From contig NZ_JAQQXR010000002.1 in assembly GCF_028595325.1 (NCBI RefSeq), positions 310,001 through 374,000 on the forward strand: 64,000 bases of DNA, read 5' to 3'. Shown here in pieces: positions 1-8,583 of the stretch (position 1 is the stretch's first letter; each line of letters starts with the position of its first letter). The DNA is from Janthinobacterium fluminis (GTDB lineage Bacteria; Pseudomonadota; Gammaproteobacteria; Burkholderiales; Burkholderiaceae_D). The notes under the pieces are model-generated. The model had not been told where the DNA came from and ran no database searches. It worked only from the letters and a program-made list of their open reading frames with translations. The translations under genes were made by a program, and so were the position numbers.

Positions 1-784
1 CAACAATTCCCTGCTGTGCGTCGGCCTCGACCCCGACATCGCCAAGCTGCCGCAGCACCTGCGCGGGCAGCCGGACGGCATTTTCACCTTCTGCACCCAG
101 ATCATCGACGCCACCGCCGACCTGGCGTGCTCGTTCAAGCCGCAGATCGCGTATTTCGCCGCGCTCGGCGCGGAACGCCAACTGGAAGACATCTGCCGCT
201 ATGTGCGCGAGAACTACCCGCATATTCCCCTGATCCTCGACGCCAAGCGCGGCGACATCGGCGCCACGGCGAGCCAGTACGCGCGCGAGGCTTTCGAGCG
301 CTACGGCGCCGACGCCGTCACCGTCAACCCTTACATGGGCGCCGACTCGGTCGAGCCGTATATGGAGTGGGCCGACCGCGGCGTCATCATCCTGTGCCGC
401 ACCTCGAACCCGGGCGGCTCCGACCTGCAATTCCTGAACGTCGACGGCAAGCCCCTGTACCAGCACGTGGCCCGCCTGGTCGCGGAGAAGTGGAACAAGA
501 ACGGCCAGTGCGCGCTCGTCGTCGGCGCCACCTTCCCCGAGGAACTGGCGCAGGTGCGCGCCATCGTCGGCGACATGCCGCTGCTGGTGCCGGGCGTCGG
601 CGCCCAGGGCGGCGACGTGGCCGCCACGGTGGCCGCCGGCAAGACGGCGAACGGCATGGGCATGATGATCAACTCCTCGCGGGCCATCATCTACGCCAAG
701 CCGGAGCAGGGCGAGGACTACGCCGCCGCCGCCCGCCGGGTGGCGCTGGAAACCCGCGACGCCATCAATCAGCACCGCGGCTGA
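1..784 (+). CDS. pyrF: Orotidine 5'-phosphate decarboxylase, 5'-truncated by the window edge
   Basis: This enzyme decarboxylates OMP to UMP, the last step of de novo pyrimidine synthesis, in the cytoplasm. The open frame runs from base 2 without a start codon, so only the first residues are missing; about 260 residues are visible and the family is near 270. The active-site motif [16 protein letters not shown] with its catalytic Asp-Lys-Asp set is present, and [10 protein letters not shown] near the C-terminus is the phosphate-binding loop. The sequence resembles the larger bacterial (type 2) PyrF. It converges with sbcB, and a GC-rich hairpin lies between them (785-814). Confidence 0.95.
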   Translation, partial: NNSLLCVGLDPDIAKLPQHLRGQPDGIFTFCTQIIDATADLACSFKPQIAYFAALGAERQLEDICRYVRENYPHIPLILDAKRGDIGATASQYAREAFERYGADAVTVNPYMGADSVEPYMEWADRGVIILCRTSNPGGSDLQFLNVDGKPLYQHVARLVAEKWNKNGQCALVVGATFPEELAQVRAIVGDMPLLVPGVGAQGGDVAATVAAGKTANGMGMMINSSRAIIYAKPEQGEDYAAAARRVALETRDAINQHRG

Positions 785-814
785 GGCCGCGCGCCGGCGC
801 CGCTCCGCGCGGCC
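785..814. terminator. GC-rich hairpin between convergent pyrF and sbcB
   Basis: A perfect 9-bp stem (GGCCGCGCG at 785-793 with CGCGCGGCC at 806-814) closes a 12-nt loop just after the pyrF stop codon. There is no T-run on either strand, so it may act as a weak bidirectional terminator or only protect transcript ends. Confidence 0.35.
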
Positions 815-834
815 GCCGGCTTCTTGCGCCCGCG

Positions 835-2283
835 CTACTGGCGCTGCGGCGCGACGATCTCGGCGTAGTCGTACAGCGCGCCGAGGATTTGCTCGCCGCG
901 CTCGTCGGCCGTTTCCGACAACTGGTCTATCTCGCTGAACAAATCATCCACCGTGCGCGCCCCGGCGGCGCCGTCGAACAGGCGGGCGGCGCGGTGCTCT
1001 TCCCAGCGCTCGGCCTCGTCCGCGCTCAAGGTGGCGGGGAAGTTGCGCGCGCGGTAGCGGAACAGCAATTCCTGCAGGCGCGCGTCGCCGAACGAGGGGC
1101 GGGCGCTGGCCAGGCGCTGCGGGCTTTCTTTGCGCAGCGATTCCAGCAGGCGGCGGTCGTCGTTGCTGATGAAGCCGCCGTACAGATCCTCGTCGACATC
1201 GACGGCTTCGGCCGCGCCGGGGCGGCGGAACACCTCGGCCCAGACGGCCGTCATGTCCGGCCCGCCGGCCGCCTTGGCCGCGTGGGCGCGCGCCGCGTCC
1301 AGGTCGATGCCCCAGCGCGCGGCCATGGCCGGCGACAGCGTCTTGACATTGCCGACCAACATGGGCGACTTGTTCATATGGATGCTTTTCACGGGCAGGC
1401 GCGTCACGCCCTCGGGCAGCGCGTCGCTGCGCGTGAACAGGCGCGTGCGTATCGTCGCCGCGTCCAGCGTGAACAGCTCGGCCGGGTCGTAACTGCAATC
1501 CCAGACGATGACCTCGTTTTTATTGCTCGGATGGGTGGCCAGCGGCCAGACCAGGCCGATGCAGCCGCGCTCGGCCGGGAACATGCCCGACACGTGCAGG
1601 AAAGGCTGGCGCGTCGCCGGCGCCAAATTCATGCCCATCTCGTCGGCGACCCGCTCCTTCTTGTGCAGCGCGAAACAGAAATCGAACAGCTTCGGCTGCT
1701 TTTGCCGGATCAGGCGGGCCAGCGCGATCGTCGCGCGCACGTCCGACAGCGCGTCGTGGGCCGATTCGTGCAGCAGGCCGTTGGCCGCGCACAGGTGTTC
1801 GAGGCGGAAGCTGGGGCGGCCGTCTTCCTTCGTCGGCCAGACGATGCCCTCGGGGCGCAGCGCATACGTCATGCGCACCACGTCGAGGATGTCCCAGCGG
1901 CCGCACTGGTTCTGCCATTCGCGCGCATAGGGATCGATCAGGTTGCGCCAAAACATGAAGCGGGTGATCTCGTCGTCGAAGCGTATCGTGTTGTAGCCGA
2001 CGCCGACCGTGCCCGGCAGCGCAAACGCCTGCTCGATCGTGGCGGCGAACTGGTGCTCCGGCACGCCCTGTTCCAGGCATTGCTGCGGCGTGATGCCGGT
2101 GATCAGGCAGGATTGCGGATCGGGCAGGAAGTCCGGCGCCGGTTGGCAAAACAACATGATGGGCGCGCCGATTTCATTGAGCTCGGCGTCGGTGCGGATC
2201 GCGGCGAACTGGGCCGGGCGGTCGCGGCGCGGCTGCGCGCCAAAGGTTTCATAATCGTGCCAAAGGAAAGTCTGCTTAGTCAT
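835..2283 (-). CDS. sbcB: Exodeoxyribonuclease I
   Basis: Exonuclease I degrades single-stranded DNA 3' to 5' and acts in recombination and mismatch repair. The 482-residue length is typical. The N-terminal exonuclease motif HDYETFG holds the first acidic pair, and HDALSDVRATIALA supplies the His and Asp of the DEDDh catalytic set. The middle and C-terminal parts carry the SH3-like and helical regions of the family (for example NKSPMLVGNVKTL). It is a single gene convergent with pyrF. The divergently oriented DUF5610 gene starts about 170 bp away, so promoters for both lie in 2284-2452. Confidence 0.95.
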   Translation of the reverse strand: MTKQTFLWHDYETFGAQPRRDRPAQFAAIRTDAELNEIGAPIMLFCQPAPDFLPDPQSCLITGITPQQCLEQGVPEHQFAATIEQAFALPGTVGVGYNTIRFDDEITRFMFWRNLIDPYAREWQNQCGRWDILDVVRMTYALRPEGIVWPTKEDGRPSFRLEHLCAANGLLHESAHDALSDVRATIALARLIRQKQPKLFDFCFALHKKERVADEMGMNLAPATRQPFLHVSGMFPAERGCIGLVWPLATHPSNKNEVIVWDCSYDPAELFTLDAATIRTRLFTRSDALPEGVTRLPVKSIHMNKSPMLVGNVKTLSPAMAARWGIDLDAARAHAAKAAGGPDMTAVWAEVFRRPGAAEAVDVDEDLYGGFISNDDRRLLESLRKESPQRLASARPSFGDARLQELLFRYRARNFPATLSADEAERWEEHRAARLFDGAAGARTVDDLFSEIDQLSETADERGEQILGALYDYAEIVAPQRQ

Positions 2284-2452
2284 CGTGTATCGCTAAAAAA
2301 TAGTCGTGGCGCCCGCGCGCGCGGCGGGGCGTCCTTCAGTTTGTCCGCATTCTGCCGTTACCACTGTTGAGTTGGCTTTTTCGGGGCGGCGGCGCGCTCT
2401 CCCCCGGCAAGCCCGTATGTTTACACAGAATGCGCGTCCAAGGAGAGCTATT

Positions 2453-3055
2453 GTGTCAAATTCCATATCCATCGCCGCTTCCGGCAAGAACGCCGCCGAA
2501 CTGCGCGGCGGGCCGGACAAGGTCAAGCCGCGCGACGTGGCCGCCGAGATGTCGCCGTCCGCCAAAGCCAAGCTGCAACAGAACGCCGCCATCCTGGAGG
2601 CGTCTGTCAGCGTCTCGATGGGCGCGGAAAACAAACCGCTCACGCTGCTGCTCAAATCGGCCATCACCAGCATCAACGAAACCCTGCGCGGCGAATTTGG
2701 CGAGAACGCCATCGAAAACGCCGCCGCCCAGGACAATTCGGCGGCCGCCACGGCGGGGCGCATTGTCTCGCTGTCGACGGGATTTTTCGAATCGTACAAG
2801 AAACAGCATCCGGGCGAAGACGAGGACGCCGCGCTGGGCAAGTTCATGGAAACCATACGCGGCGGCTTCGAGCGCGGCTACAAGGAGGCGGCCGACATCC
2901 TGAAGGGCTTGAACGTGTTCAAAGGCGAGCTCGCCGGCGAGATCGACAAGACCTACCAGCTGGTTCAGAAAGGCTACGCCGACTTCGAGGCGGCGCACAA
3001 GAAAAAACCGGAAACCGATACGAAAGAGCCGGCAACTCCGGTTAAACCAGGCTAA
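2453..3055 (+). CDS. DUF5610 domain-containing protein
   Basis: This 200-residue soluble protein is of unknown function. Residues from about 35 onward (AKLQQNAAILEASVSVS to QLVQKGYADFEAAHKKK) look like the DUF5610 domain, found in proteobacterial proteins of unproven role. The frame stays open upstream, but the GTG at 2453 is the likely start because AAGGAGAG lies about 8 nt before it and the family similarity begins shortly after. The last 15 residues are Lys/Glu/Pro-rich. Its stop abuts the end of the convergent diguanylate cyclase at 3056. The domain call is from memory of the family, not a search. Confidence 0.7.
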   Translation: MSNSISIAASGKNAAELRGGPDKVKPRDVAAEMSPSAKAKLQQNAAILEASVSVSMGAENKPLTLLLKSAITSINETLRGEFGENAIENAAAQDNSAAATAGRIVSLSTGFFESYKKQHPGEDEDAALGKFMETIRGGFERGYKEAADILKGLNVFKGELAGEIDKTYQLVQKGYADFEAAHKKKPETDTKEPATPVKPG

Positions 3056-4075
3056 TCAAGTCGACACGCGGTTGCGCCCCGCGTGCTTGGCGCGGTATAG
3101 GGCGGCGTCGGCGGCGGCGATCAGCGCGTGCTCGTCCTGGCCGGGCGCCAGCGGGGCGACGCCGAAGGAAGCCGTCACATGCGGCAAGGGACAGCGCATA
3201 TCGGCGAACACCACCGACTGCCGCAGGCGCTCGCACAGGCGCTCGGCCACCAGCGCGGCCACCTTGTCGCTGGTGTCGGGCAAAATCACCATCATCTCCT
3301 CGCCGCCGTAGCGCACCGCGCAATCGTTCGGGCGCAGCGCCGCGCTGAGCACCTGGGCCGCAGCGCGCAGCGCCTGGTCGCCGGCCAGATGGCCGTGGCT
3401 ATCGTTGAAGCGCTTGAAATGGTCGAGGTCTATCATGATCAGCGACAGCGGCGTGTTGGCGCCGTGTGCCGTCGCGACCATCGTCGGCAACAAATCATTC
3501 AACCAGGCGCGGTTATACAAGCCCGTCAAACCGTCGACCATCGACAACTGCCGGTAAAACTCGCCGACCTTCTGGCGCCGGCGCAACTGGGCGTTGGCGG
3601 CGCGTATGCGGAAGGACAACAGACGCAGCAAATTGCGCGCCAGCGCGTTCGACGCATCGATCAACTGCCACACCAGCTCGGCCTCGATGACCAGCAAATC
3701 CGTCTCCTCGACGGCGGAAATGGCCGACAAATTGCTTTCCTCGTCGAGCACCGACTGCTCGCCGACGCTCTCGCCCGGCAACACCTTGCTGACCGTGCCA
3801 TCGGCCATGCCGGTGGCCGTATCCGTGGCGACCTCCAGCGCGCCGCGCAAGACGATATACAAACGGGCCCGGCGGGCGTCGGCGATTGCCTGGCCTGGTT
3901 GCAGACGGACCAGCGGGCAAGTGGCCAACAAGGCCGCGACGGCGGCGTCGGCCGAATCCCGGAACAACTGCAAATCGCCGACCTGATAACTCGAAGCGCC
4001 AAAAAGACCAATATGTTCCAAAATAAAACTTTCAAAAAGCGAGAAACTCAACGGTAACGCCGGTGCAGCAATCAT
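3056..4075 (-). CDS. Diguanylate cyclase with N-terminal cyclic-nucleotide-binding domain
   Basis: The C-terminal half is a GGDEF domain that would make cyclic di-GMP from two GTP. The signature is RYGGEEMMVILP (GGEEM variant), preceded at the correct five-residue spacing by RPND, an inhibitory RxxD I-site, so product inhibition is expected. Residues from about 40 to 150 resemble a cNMP-binding (CAP-type effector) fold, with RLYIVLRGALEV and GESVGEQSVLDEE. No membrane segment is seen, so it is probably a cytoplasmic sensor. The ATG at 4075 is preferred. A longer start at 4132 would begin inside the palindrome at 4122-4194. The protein is 339 residues. Confidence 0.88.
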   Translation of the reverse strand: MIAAPALPLSFSLFESFILEHIGLFGASSYQVGDLQLFRDSADAAVAALLATCPLVRLQPGQAIADARRARLYIVLRGALEVATDTATGMADGTVSKVLPGESVGEQSVLDEESNLSAISAVEETDLLVIEAELVWQLIDASNALARNLLRLLSFRIRAANAQLRRRQKVGEFYRQLSMVDGLTGLYNRAWLNDLLPTMVATAHGANTPLSLIMIDLDHFKRFNDSHGHLAGDQALRAAAQVLSAALRPNDCAVRYGGEEMMVILPDTSDKVAALVAERLCERLRQSVVFADMRCPLPHVTASFGVAPLAPGQDEHALIAAADAALYRAKHAGRNRVST

Positions 4076-4121
4076 AGCGCAACTTACCCGCCTGGTCAGC
4101 GGCGGCCATTGCCCACGGCAA

Positions 4122-4194
4122 AAAACCGCCATGTCTAGACCTGACCCCAGTATTGAAAAACGCCCCTGGGGTCAGGTCTAGACATGGCGGTTTT
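4122..4194. repeat. Perfect 28-bp inverted repeat with 17-nt spacer
   Basis: Bases 4122-4149 are the exact reverse complement of 4167-4194, separated by 17 nt. Each arm holds GTCTAGACCTGACCCCA or its complement. The element lies between the divergent cyclase and BtuF-like genes, and a possible upstream ATG of each gene falls inside an arm. It looks like an extragenic palindromic (REP-like) element rather than an intrinsic terminator, because no T-run follows the pairing. Confidence 0.85.
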
Positions 4195-4231
4195 GGCGCG
4201 GCGCTGGCGTGCCGGGCCGGCTCGTGGTTCA

Positions 4232-5041
4232 ATGGCGGCCTGGGTGTGCTGCGGAGGTGCGATGGCTTGGATGGATGCGGTGGGGACGGTGCATGCGGCC
4301 GACGCTAAGGCGCGGATTGTGTCGCTGGTGCCGTCAATTACGGAGTTGTTGTGCGATTTGGGTTTGGCCGGGCAGCTCGTCGGCCGCACGGGCTTTTGTG
4401 TCCATCCGGCCGACTCCGTGCGGGCGATCGCCAAGGTCGGCGGCACCAAGGATGTGAATGTCGAGAGGATACGCGCGCTCGCGCCCTCGCATCTGGTGGT
4501 GAATGTCGATGAGAATGAGCGGCCCACCGTGGCGGCCTTGGCGGAGTTTGTCCCGCATGTGGTGGTCACGCATCCGCTGGCGCCGCGCGATAATGTGGCG
4601 CTGGCCCGTTTGATGGGCGGCATTTTTTGCGCCGAGGCCAGGGCCGAGGCCTGGTGCGCCGCCTTCGAGGCGGAGTGGGCCTTGTTGCAGGCCGCGCCCA
4701 AGGGGCCGCCCCGGACCATGTTGTATTGCATCTGGCAGGATCCGTGGATGGCCGTCTCGCGCGATACCTATATCGCCAATATGCTGGCGCAGATCGGCTG
4801 GCGCGTGCCCGATTTGGGCGCCGCCCGCTATCCCCGTTTCGACTGGAGTGAGGAATTGCTCGCGTCGCTGGACGGCGTGCTGTTGTCGAGCGAGCCATAT
4901 CGTTTCACCGAGGCGCATGTCGATGCGCTGGAGCGGCAAATCGGTAAGCCCGTGCAGTTGCTCGATGGGGAGATGATGTCGTGGTACGGCAGCCGTTCTT
5001 TGGCGGGTTTGCGCTATCTGCGCGAACTGGCCGGGGCGTGA
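4232..5041 (+). CDS. BtuF-like helical-backbone metal receptor (substrate-binding) protein
   Basis: This protein resembles periplasmic binding proteins for vitamin B12 or ferric siderophores. The fold starts at RIVSLVPSITELLCDLG and continues with VGRTGFCVHPADSV, KVGGTKDVNVERI and a C-terminal lobe ending RSLAGLRYLRELAGA. The N-terminus is uncertain. ATG 4232 gives a short hydrophobic leader (MAAWVCCGG) ending near HAADAKA that could be a signal peptide. ATG 4184 lies inside the neighbouring palindrome and is less likely. No cognate permease or ATPase gene is adjacent, so it is an orphan and the ligand is unknown. It is 269 residues from 4232. Confidence 0.75.
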   Translation: MAAWVCCGGAMAWMDAVGTVHAADAKARIVSLVPSITELLCDLGLAGQLVGRTGFCVHPADSVRAIAKVGGTKDVNVERIRALAPSHLVVNVDENERPTVAALAEFVPHVVVTHPLAPRDNVALARLMGGIFCAEARAEAWCAAFEAEWALLQAAPKGPPRTMLYCIWQDPWMAVSRDTYIANMLAQIGWRVPDLGAARYPRFDWSEELLASLDGVLLSSEPYRFTEAHVDALERQIGKPVQLLDGEMMSWYGSRSLAGLRYLRELAGA

Positions 5042-5102
5042 GGCGGGGCGGGTAGCACTGGCGGCCTGGGCGGCCGCCAGCATCCTTTGCTAGCTGAGCG
5101 GT

Positions 5103-5480
5103 TTATTCGCTGATGTCGTCGGTTTCGGCGTCGGCGTCGGCCGCCACTTTGCCGCTGGCGTGGCGCTTGCTGTCGTGCAGCCGTCCCAGCGCGCTGTCAA
5201 TGGCGCGCTTGAGTTTCTCGGCCGCGCCGGCGATGGCCTGGTGCAGGGTGGCGTTGTGGTCGCTGACGGCGATCGGCTGGTAGCCGGTGATGCGCGCTTC
5301 CATCAGGCAGCGGTTGTCGCCGTCGGCCGATTTCTGGCTGTTGTTGTCACTGAGGTGAACTTCGACGCGGGTGATGTTGTCGCGAAAACGGTTGACGGCT
5401 GATTCAACTACGGACTGCACGTGCTCGGTTAATCCAGCGTTGCGTTCAATGGTGCTGTCGGTATTGATGTTGATTTGCAT
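5103..5480 (-). CDS. HPF/RaiA-family ribosome-associated factor
   Basis: This 125-residue protein belongs to the ribosome hibernation (sigma-54 modulation) family, which binds the small ribosomal subunit in slow growth. It begins MQININTDSTIERN and shows the beta-alpha-beta pattern VESAVNRFRDNITRVEVHLSDNN, followed by a second helix, HQAIAGAAEKLKRAIDSALG. The ATG at 5480 is preceded by GGAGTGAGCAT, a good ribosome site. The frame stays open upstream to 5627 but that extension has no family similarity. The acidic tail (ADADAETDDISE) is variable in such proteins. It is a short-type family member without the long-HPF C-terminal domain. Confidence 0.8.
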   Translation of the reverse strand: MQININTDSTIERNAGLTEHVQSVVESAVNRFRDNITRVEVHLSDNNSQKSADGDNRCLMEARITGYQPIAVSDHNATLHQAIAGAAEKLKRAIDSALGRLHDSKRHASGKVAADADAETDDISE

Positions 5481-5679
5481 ATGCTCACTCCGGTTATTCA
5501 AAAATAAACCCTGCCAAGCCGGCGGCGCGGCGCTGCAGTCGTAGCATTGACATCCAGCGCCTTGCCTGCGTGCGTTTGGCGCGAACTGTCCCCGCGCCAA
5601 ATCCAACTTGGCTACAACGTTTTGCACACGGATTTATCTTACACCTTTTCCCCATTCTTGCCAGTGCCGTTCGCCTGCC

Positions 5680-5744
5680 CAGCCGGGGACAGATCATGTT
5701 TTTCAAAAAATTATTTCTTGAAAAATCGTGGTCTGTCCCCGGCT
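5680..5744. repeat. Imperfect inverted repeat of the GGGGACAGACCAC class
   Basis: Left arm 5680-5706 and right arm 5719-5744 pair over about 26 bp with three mismatches. The right arm reads, on the minus strand, CAGCCGGGGACAGACCACGA. The same core is found twice more at 21040-21190. The element sits between the HPF-like gene and the 3' end of the DUF1345 gene and overlaps no CDS. Confidence 0.75.
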
Positions 5745-5755
5745 GTGGCGCCGCC

Positions 5756-6418
5756 TTAGCCGTTGATTAGGCCGGCCGCGATGTTGATCGACAGGCCCAG
5801 CACGACGAGGTTGAAGAAGAAGCTCAGCACCGACTGGGCCAGGACGATTTTGCGCATGCCCCGCGTGCGCACGCTGACGTCCGAGGTCTGCGCGGCGACG
5901 GCGACGGTGAAGGCGAAGTACAGGAAGTCCCAGTAGTCGGGATTGTCCTCGCCTTCGGGAAATTGCAGCGGCTTGTCCTTGCCGCCCTGGTAGTACAGGT
6001 GGGCGTAGTGGACGCAGAACAGGGTGCCGACGAGGAACCAGGAGCCGAGCAGGGTGATGACGGTGAAGCCGTAGTGCAGCGCCTTTGCGTCGGGCGTCAT
6101 GTGCTGGAGCGCCGACAATTGCGAAATGATCGCCGCCAGGCTCATGATGGCGGCCACCGACAGCGTCACCAGCACCAGCGCGGCGCGCTCGTCCTGGCGC
6201 GCCGACATGTCCCTCACTTTGCGGTGGTCGGCCCGCATCATCATCGTCGCCACGGTGAGCAGGTAGGCCCAGACGGCGACGTTCCAGGCCGTCAGCAGGC
6301 GCGTCATCAGTTGCCAGGCGTCCGGCAGCAGCAGGCCGACGGCGAGGCCCAGGGCGATTGCCAGGCTCAGGTGCGGGCGGCTGCGGACGAAGGTGTGGAA
6401 GGGGAGGGGGATGCGCAT
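5756..6418 (-). CDS. DUF1345 family membrane protein
   Basis: This 220-residue integral membrane protein is of unknown function. About five to six hydrophobic segments can be seen, such as [38 protein letters not shown] and [20 protein letters not shown]. The conserved stretch [23 protein letters not shown] is characteristic of DUF1345. The ATG at 6418 ([10 protein letters not shown]) is preferred over 6436 because the six extra residues add nothing recognisable. It is followed downstream by the palindrome at 5680-5744. The MFS exporter gene lies just upstream on the same strand, 66 bp away, so the two may be co-transcribed. Confidence 0.85.
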   Translation of the reverse strand: MRIPLPFHTFVRSRPHLSLAIALGLAVGLLLPDAWQLMTRLLTAWNVAVWAYLLTVATMMMRADHRKVRDMSARQDERAALVLVTLSVAAIMSLAAIISQLSALQHMTPDAKALHYGFTVITLLGSWFLVGTLFCVHYAHLYYQGGKDKPLQFPEGEDNPDYWDFLYFAFTVAVAAQTSDVSVRTRGMRKIVLAQSVLSFFFNLVVLGLSINIAAGLING

Positions 6419-6484
6419 GGCGGTTCGCGAGGGCAATGTTGACAGCGCATCTTACCGCCTGGCGCCGCCCATGCGGCGCCGATT

Positions 6485-7759
6485 TCAGGCGGCGCCGGCG
6501 CTTTTTTCGGCGCGGGCCGCCTCTTCCTTCTCGTGGTGGGGGAAGCGGTCCATGCGCGACAGCACCGGGAAGCCCAGCGCCCACGTGGCCGTGACGACGA
6601 CGGTGGCGGCGCCGCCGAACAGGACGGCGCGCACCAGGCCGAACCAGCCGGCCGTCAGGCCCGATTCGAATTCGCCCAGTTCGTTGGAGGCGCCGATGAA
6701 GACGGCGTTGACGGCGCTGACGCGGCCGCGGATCGCGTCCGGGGTCTCGAATTGCACCAGCAGGTGGCGGATGTAGACGCTGACCATGTCGCCGGCGCCC
6801 ATCAGGAACAGGGCGACGAGGGCGACGGCGACGCTGCCGGTGGCGCCCAGCACGATGGTGGCCAGGCCGAACACGGCGACGCCGCCGAACATCCACAGGC
6901 CGACCCGGCGCGTGATGGGGAAGAAGGCCAGTGCCACCGAGCACAGCGCGGCGCCCATGCCGGGCGCCGTGCGCAGCAGGCCCAGGCCGGTCGGCCCGGT
7001 GTGCAGCACGTCGTGCGCCAGCGCCGGCAGCAGCGCCGTGGCGCCGCCGAACAGCACGGCGAACAGGTCCAGCGAGATGGCGCCCAGCACCACCGGCTTC
7101 GACCAGACGAAGCGCAGCCCTTCGAGCACGGTGTGCCAGCTGGCCGGCTCGCGGCTGGTGGCCTGCGGCGCCGCGTGCGTCATGCGCATCAGTAACACGG
7201 AGACGCTCAGCAGCGTCGCCGCCGCCAGGTAGACCACGCCCGGCCCGGCCAGGTAGAGCAGGCCGCCCAGCGTCGGCCCGAGGATGACGGCGACGTGGAA
7301 GCTTGACGAGCTGAGGGCGACGGCCTTGCTGAAGCTTGCCGCCGGCACCATGTTGACCAGCACGGCCTGGGTGGCCGGCATCATGAAGGCGCGCGCGCTG
7401 CCGAACAGCACCAGCACGGCGAACACGGGCCAGACGACGCCCAGGCCGGCCACGGTGAAGGCCAGCAGGGCCAGCGCGCACAGCAGTTGCGCGACGAGGC
7501 ACAGGGCGATGATGTTGCGGCGGTTGTAGCGGTCGGCCGCGTGGCCGGCGATCAGGATCAGCAGCAGGAAGGGGGCGAACTGGGCCAGGCCGATCAGGCC
7601 GAGGTCGAACAGGCTGCCCGTCAACTGGTAGACCTGCCAGCCGATGGCCACGCTTTGCATCTGCACGGCCAGCGTGCCGAGGACGCGGGCGGACAGGTAA
7701 AACGCGAAATTGCGGTGCCGTAAAACGCTGAATCCGTTGCTCGAAGAGGGCGTGCTCAT
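6485..7759 (-). CDS. MFS transporter, EntS-like exporter family
   Basis: This 424-residue protein has the twelve-segment pattern of the major facilitator superfamily. It begins with FSVLRHRNFAFYLSARVLG, typical of the EntS/MFS_3 branch, and the loop motif GHAADRYNRRNI between segments 2 and 3 matches the MFS signature. EntS exports enterobactin in E. coli, but no siderophore synthesis gene is nearby, so the substrate is unknown. The C-terminus is a short charged tail (HHEKEEAARAEKSAGAA). It is divergent from the acyltransferase gene at 7936, with about 176 bp of promoter space between them. Confidence 0.85.
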   Translation of the reverse strand: MSTPSSSNGFSVLRHRNFAFYLSARVLGTLAVQMQSVAIGWQVYQLTGSLFDLGLIGLAQFAPFLLLILIAGHAADRYNRRNIIALCLVAQLLCALALLAFTVAGLGVVWPVFAVLVLFGSARAFMMPATQAVLVNMVPAASFSKAVALSSSSFHVAVILGPTLGGLLYLAGPGVVYLAAATLLSVSVLLMRMTHAAPQATSREPASWHTVLEGLRFVWSKPVVLGAISLDLFAVLFGGATALLPALAHDVLHTGPTGLGLLRTAPGMGAALCSVALAFFPITRRVGLWMFGGVAVFGLATIVLGATGSVAVALVALFLMGAGDMVSVYIRHLLVQFETPDAIRGRVSAVNAVFIGASNELGEFESGLTAGWFGLVRAVLFGGAATVVVTATWALGFPVLSRMDRFPHHEKEEAARAEKSAGAA

Positions 7760-7935
7760 GAAGACTTTCTAGGGGGCCGGGCCGGCGTAGATTAAAATAC
7801 TGGTCGGCTGGAAATTATTTCGCACCATTGTGCCTGATGTATGGCATCGCTGCATGATGCCCAGCCGAAACAGTCTTTCCGCCGCCCAGCCCGCCCTTCA
7901 CCCCCGCCTGACAAGCTTTTCCCCTGTCGTTCGCC

Positions 7936-8547
7936 ATGCATAAGACAATTTTCGACACCCCTGTTATTAACACCCTGATGCGCTGGTTTTCCGTCGCCAT
8001 GCTGCGCCTGCTCGGCTGGAAAACGGAGGGCATCCAGCCCGCCGATCCGAAATACGTGCTGATCGCCGCGCCGCATACGAGCAACTGGGATTTTCCGTAC
8101 ACGCTGATGTTGTGCTTCGCGCTGCGTCTGCGCGTGTACTGGGTGGGCAAGGCGAGCCTGTTCCAATGGCCGCTGGGGCCGCTGGCGCGCTGGCTGGGCG
8201 GCATCGCCGTCGACCGCAGCGCCACCAAGAACATGGTGCAGGCGACGGTCGACGCCTTCGCGCGCCAGGAGCGGCTGGTGGTGATCGTCGCGCCCGAGGG
8301 CACGCGCGGCCGCGTCAGCCACTGGAAGACGGGCTTTTACCACATCGCCCACGGCGCCGGCGTGCCGGTGGCGCTGGCCTACCTCGACTTCAAGCGCAAG
8401 GCCGGCGGCATCGGCCGGATGTTCCACACCAGCGGCGACATCGAGCGCGACATGGAGCAGATCCAGCAGTTCTACCGTGGCGTGACGGGCAAGAACCAGG
8501 ACCAGTTCGACGCGGCGCGCATCTGCACCAAGCGCGGACCGGACTGA
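7936..8547 (+). CDS. Lysophospholipid acyltransferase family protein
   Basis: This protein is predicted to transfer an acyl chain to a lysophosphatidate-type acceptor at the inner membrane. The acyltransferase HX4D motif is PHTSNWDF near residue 36, and the second motif APEGTRGR is near residue 120. At 203 residues it is shorter than PlsC (about 240) and looks like the small 1-acyl-glycerol-3-phosphate acyltransferase-like group. The start ATG follows a long pyrimidine-rich leader with no clear Shine-Dalgarno sequence. The acceptor is not determined. It stands alone between a divergent transporter and a convergent reductase gene. Confidence 0.85.
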   Translation: MHKTIFDTPVINTLMRWFSVAMLRLLGWKTEGIQPADPKYVLIAAPHTSNWDFPYTLMLCFALRLRVYWVGKASLFQWPLGPLARWLGGIAVDRSATKNMVQATVDAFARQERLVVIVAPEGTRGRVSHWKTGFYHIAHGAGVPVALAYLDFKRKAGGIGRMFHTSGDIERDMEQIQQFYRGVTGKNQDQFDAARICTKRGPD

Positions 8548-8583
8548 GCGGCCGCCCCCTGACGACGGCGCCGCCGCGTTTGC

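Noticed and set aside
16-2370. A plus-strand frame of nearly 800 codons over pyrF and sbcB
   Set aside because: It crosses two well-recognised genes in wrong frames and shows no domain.
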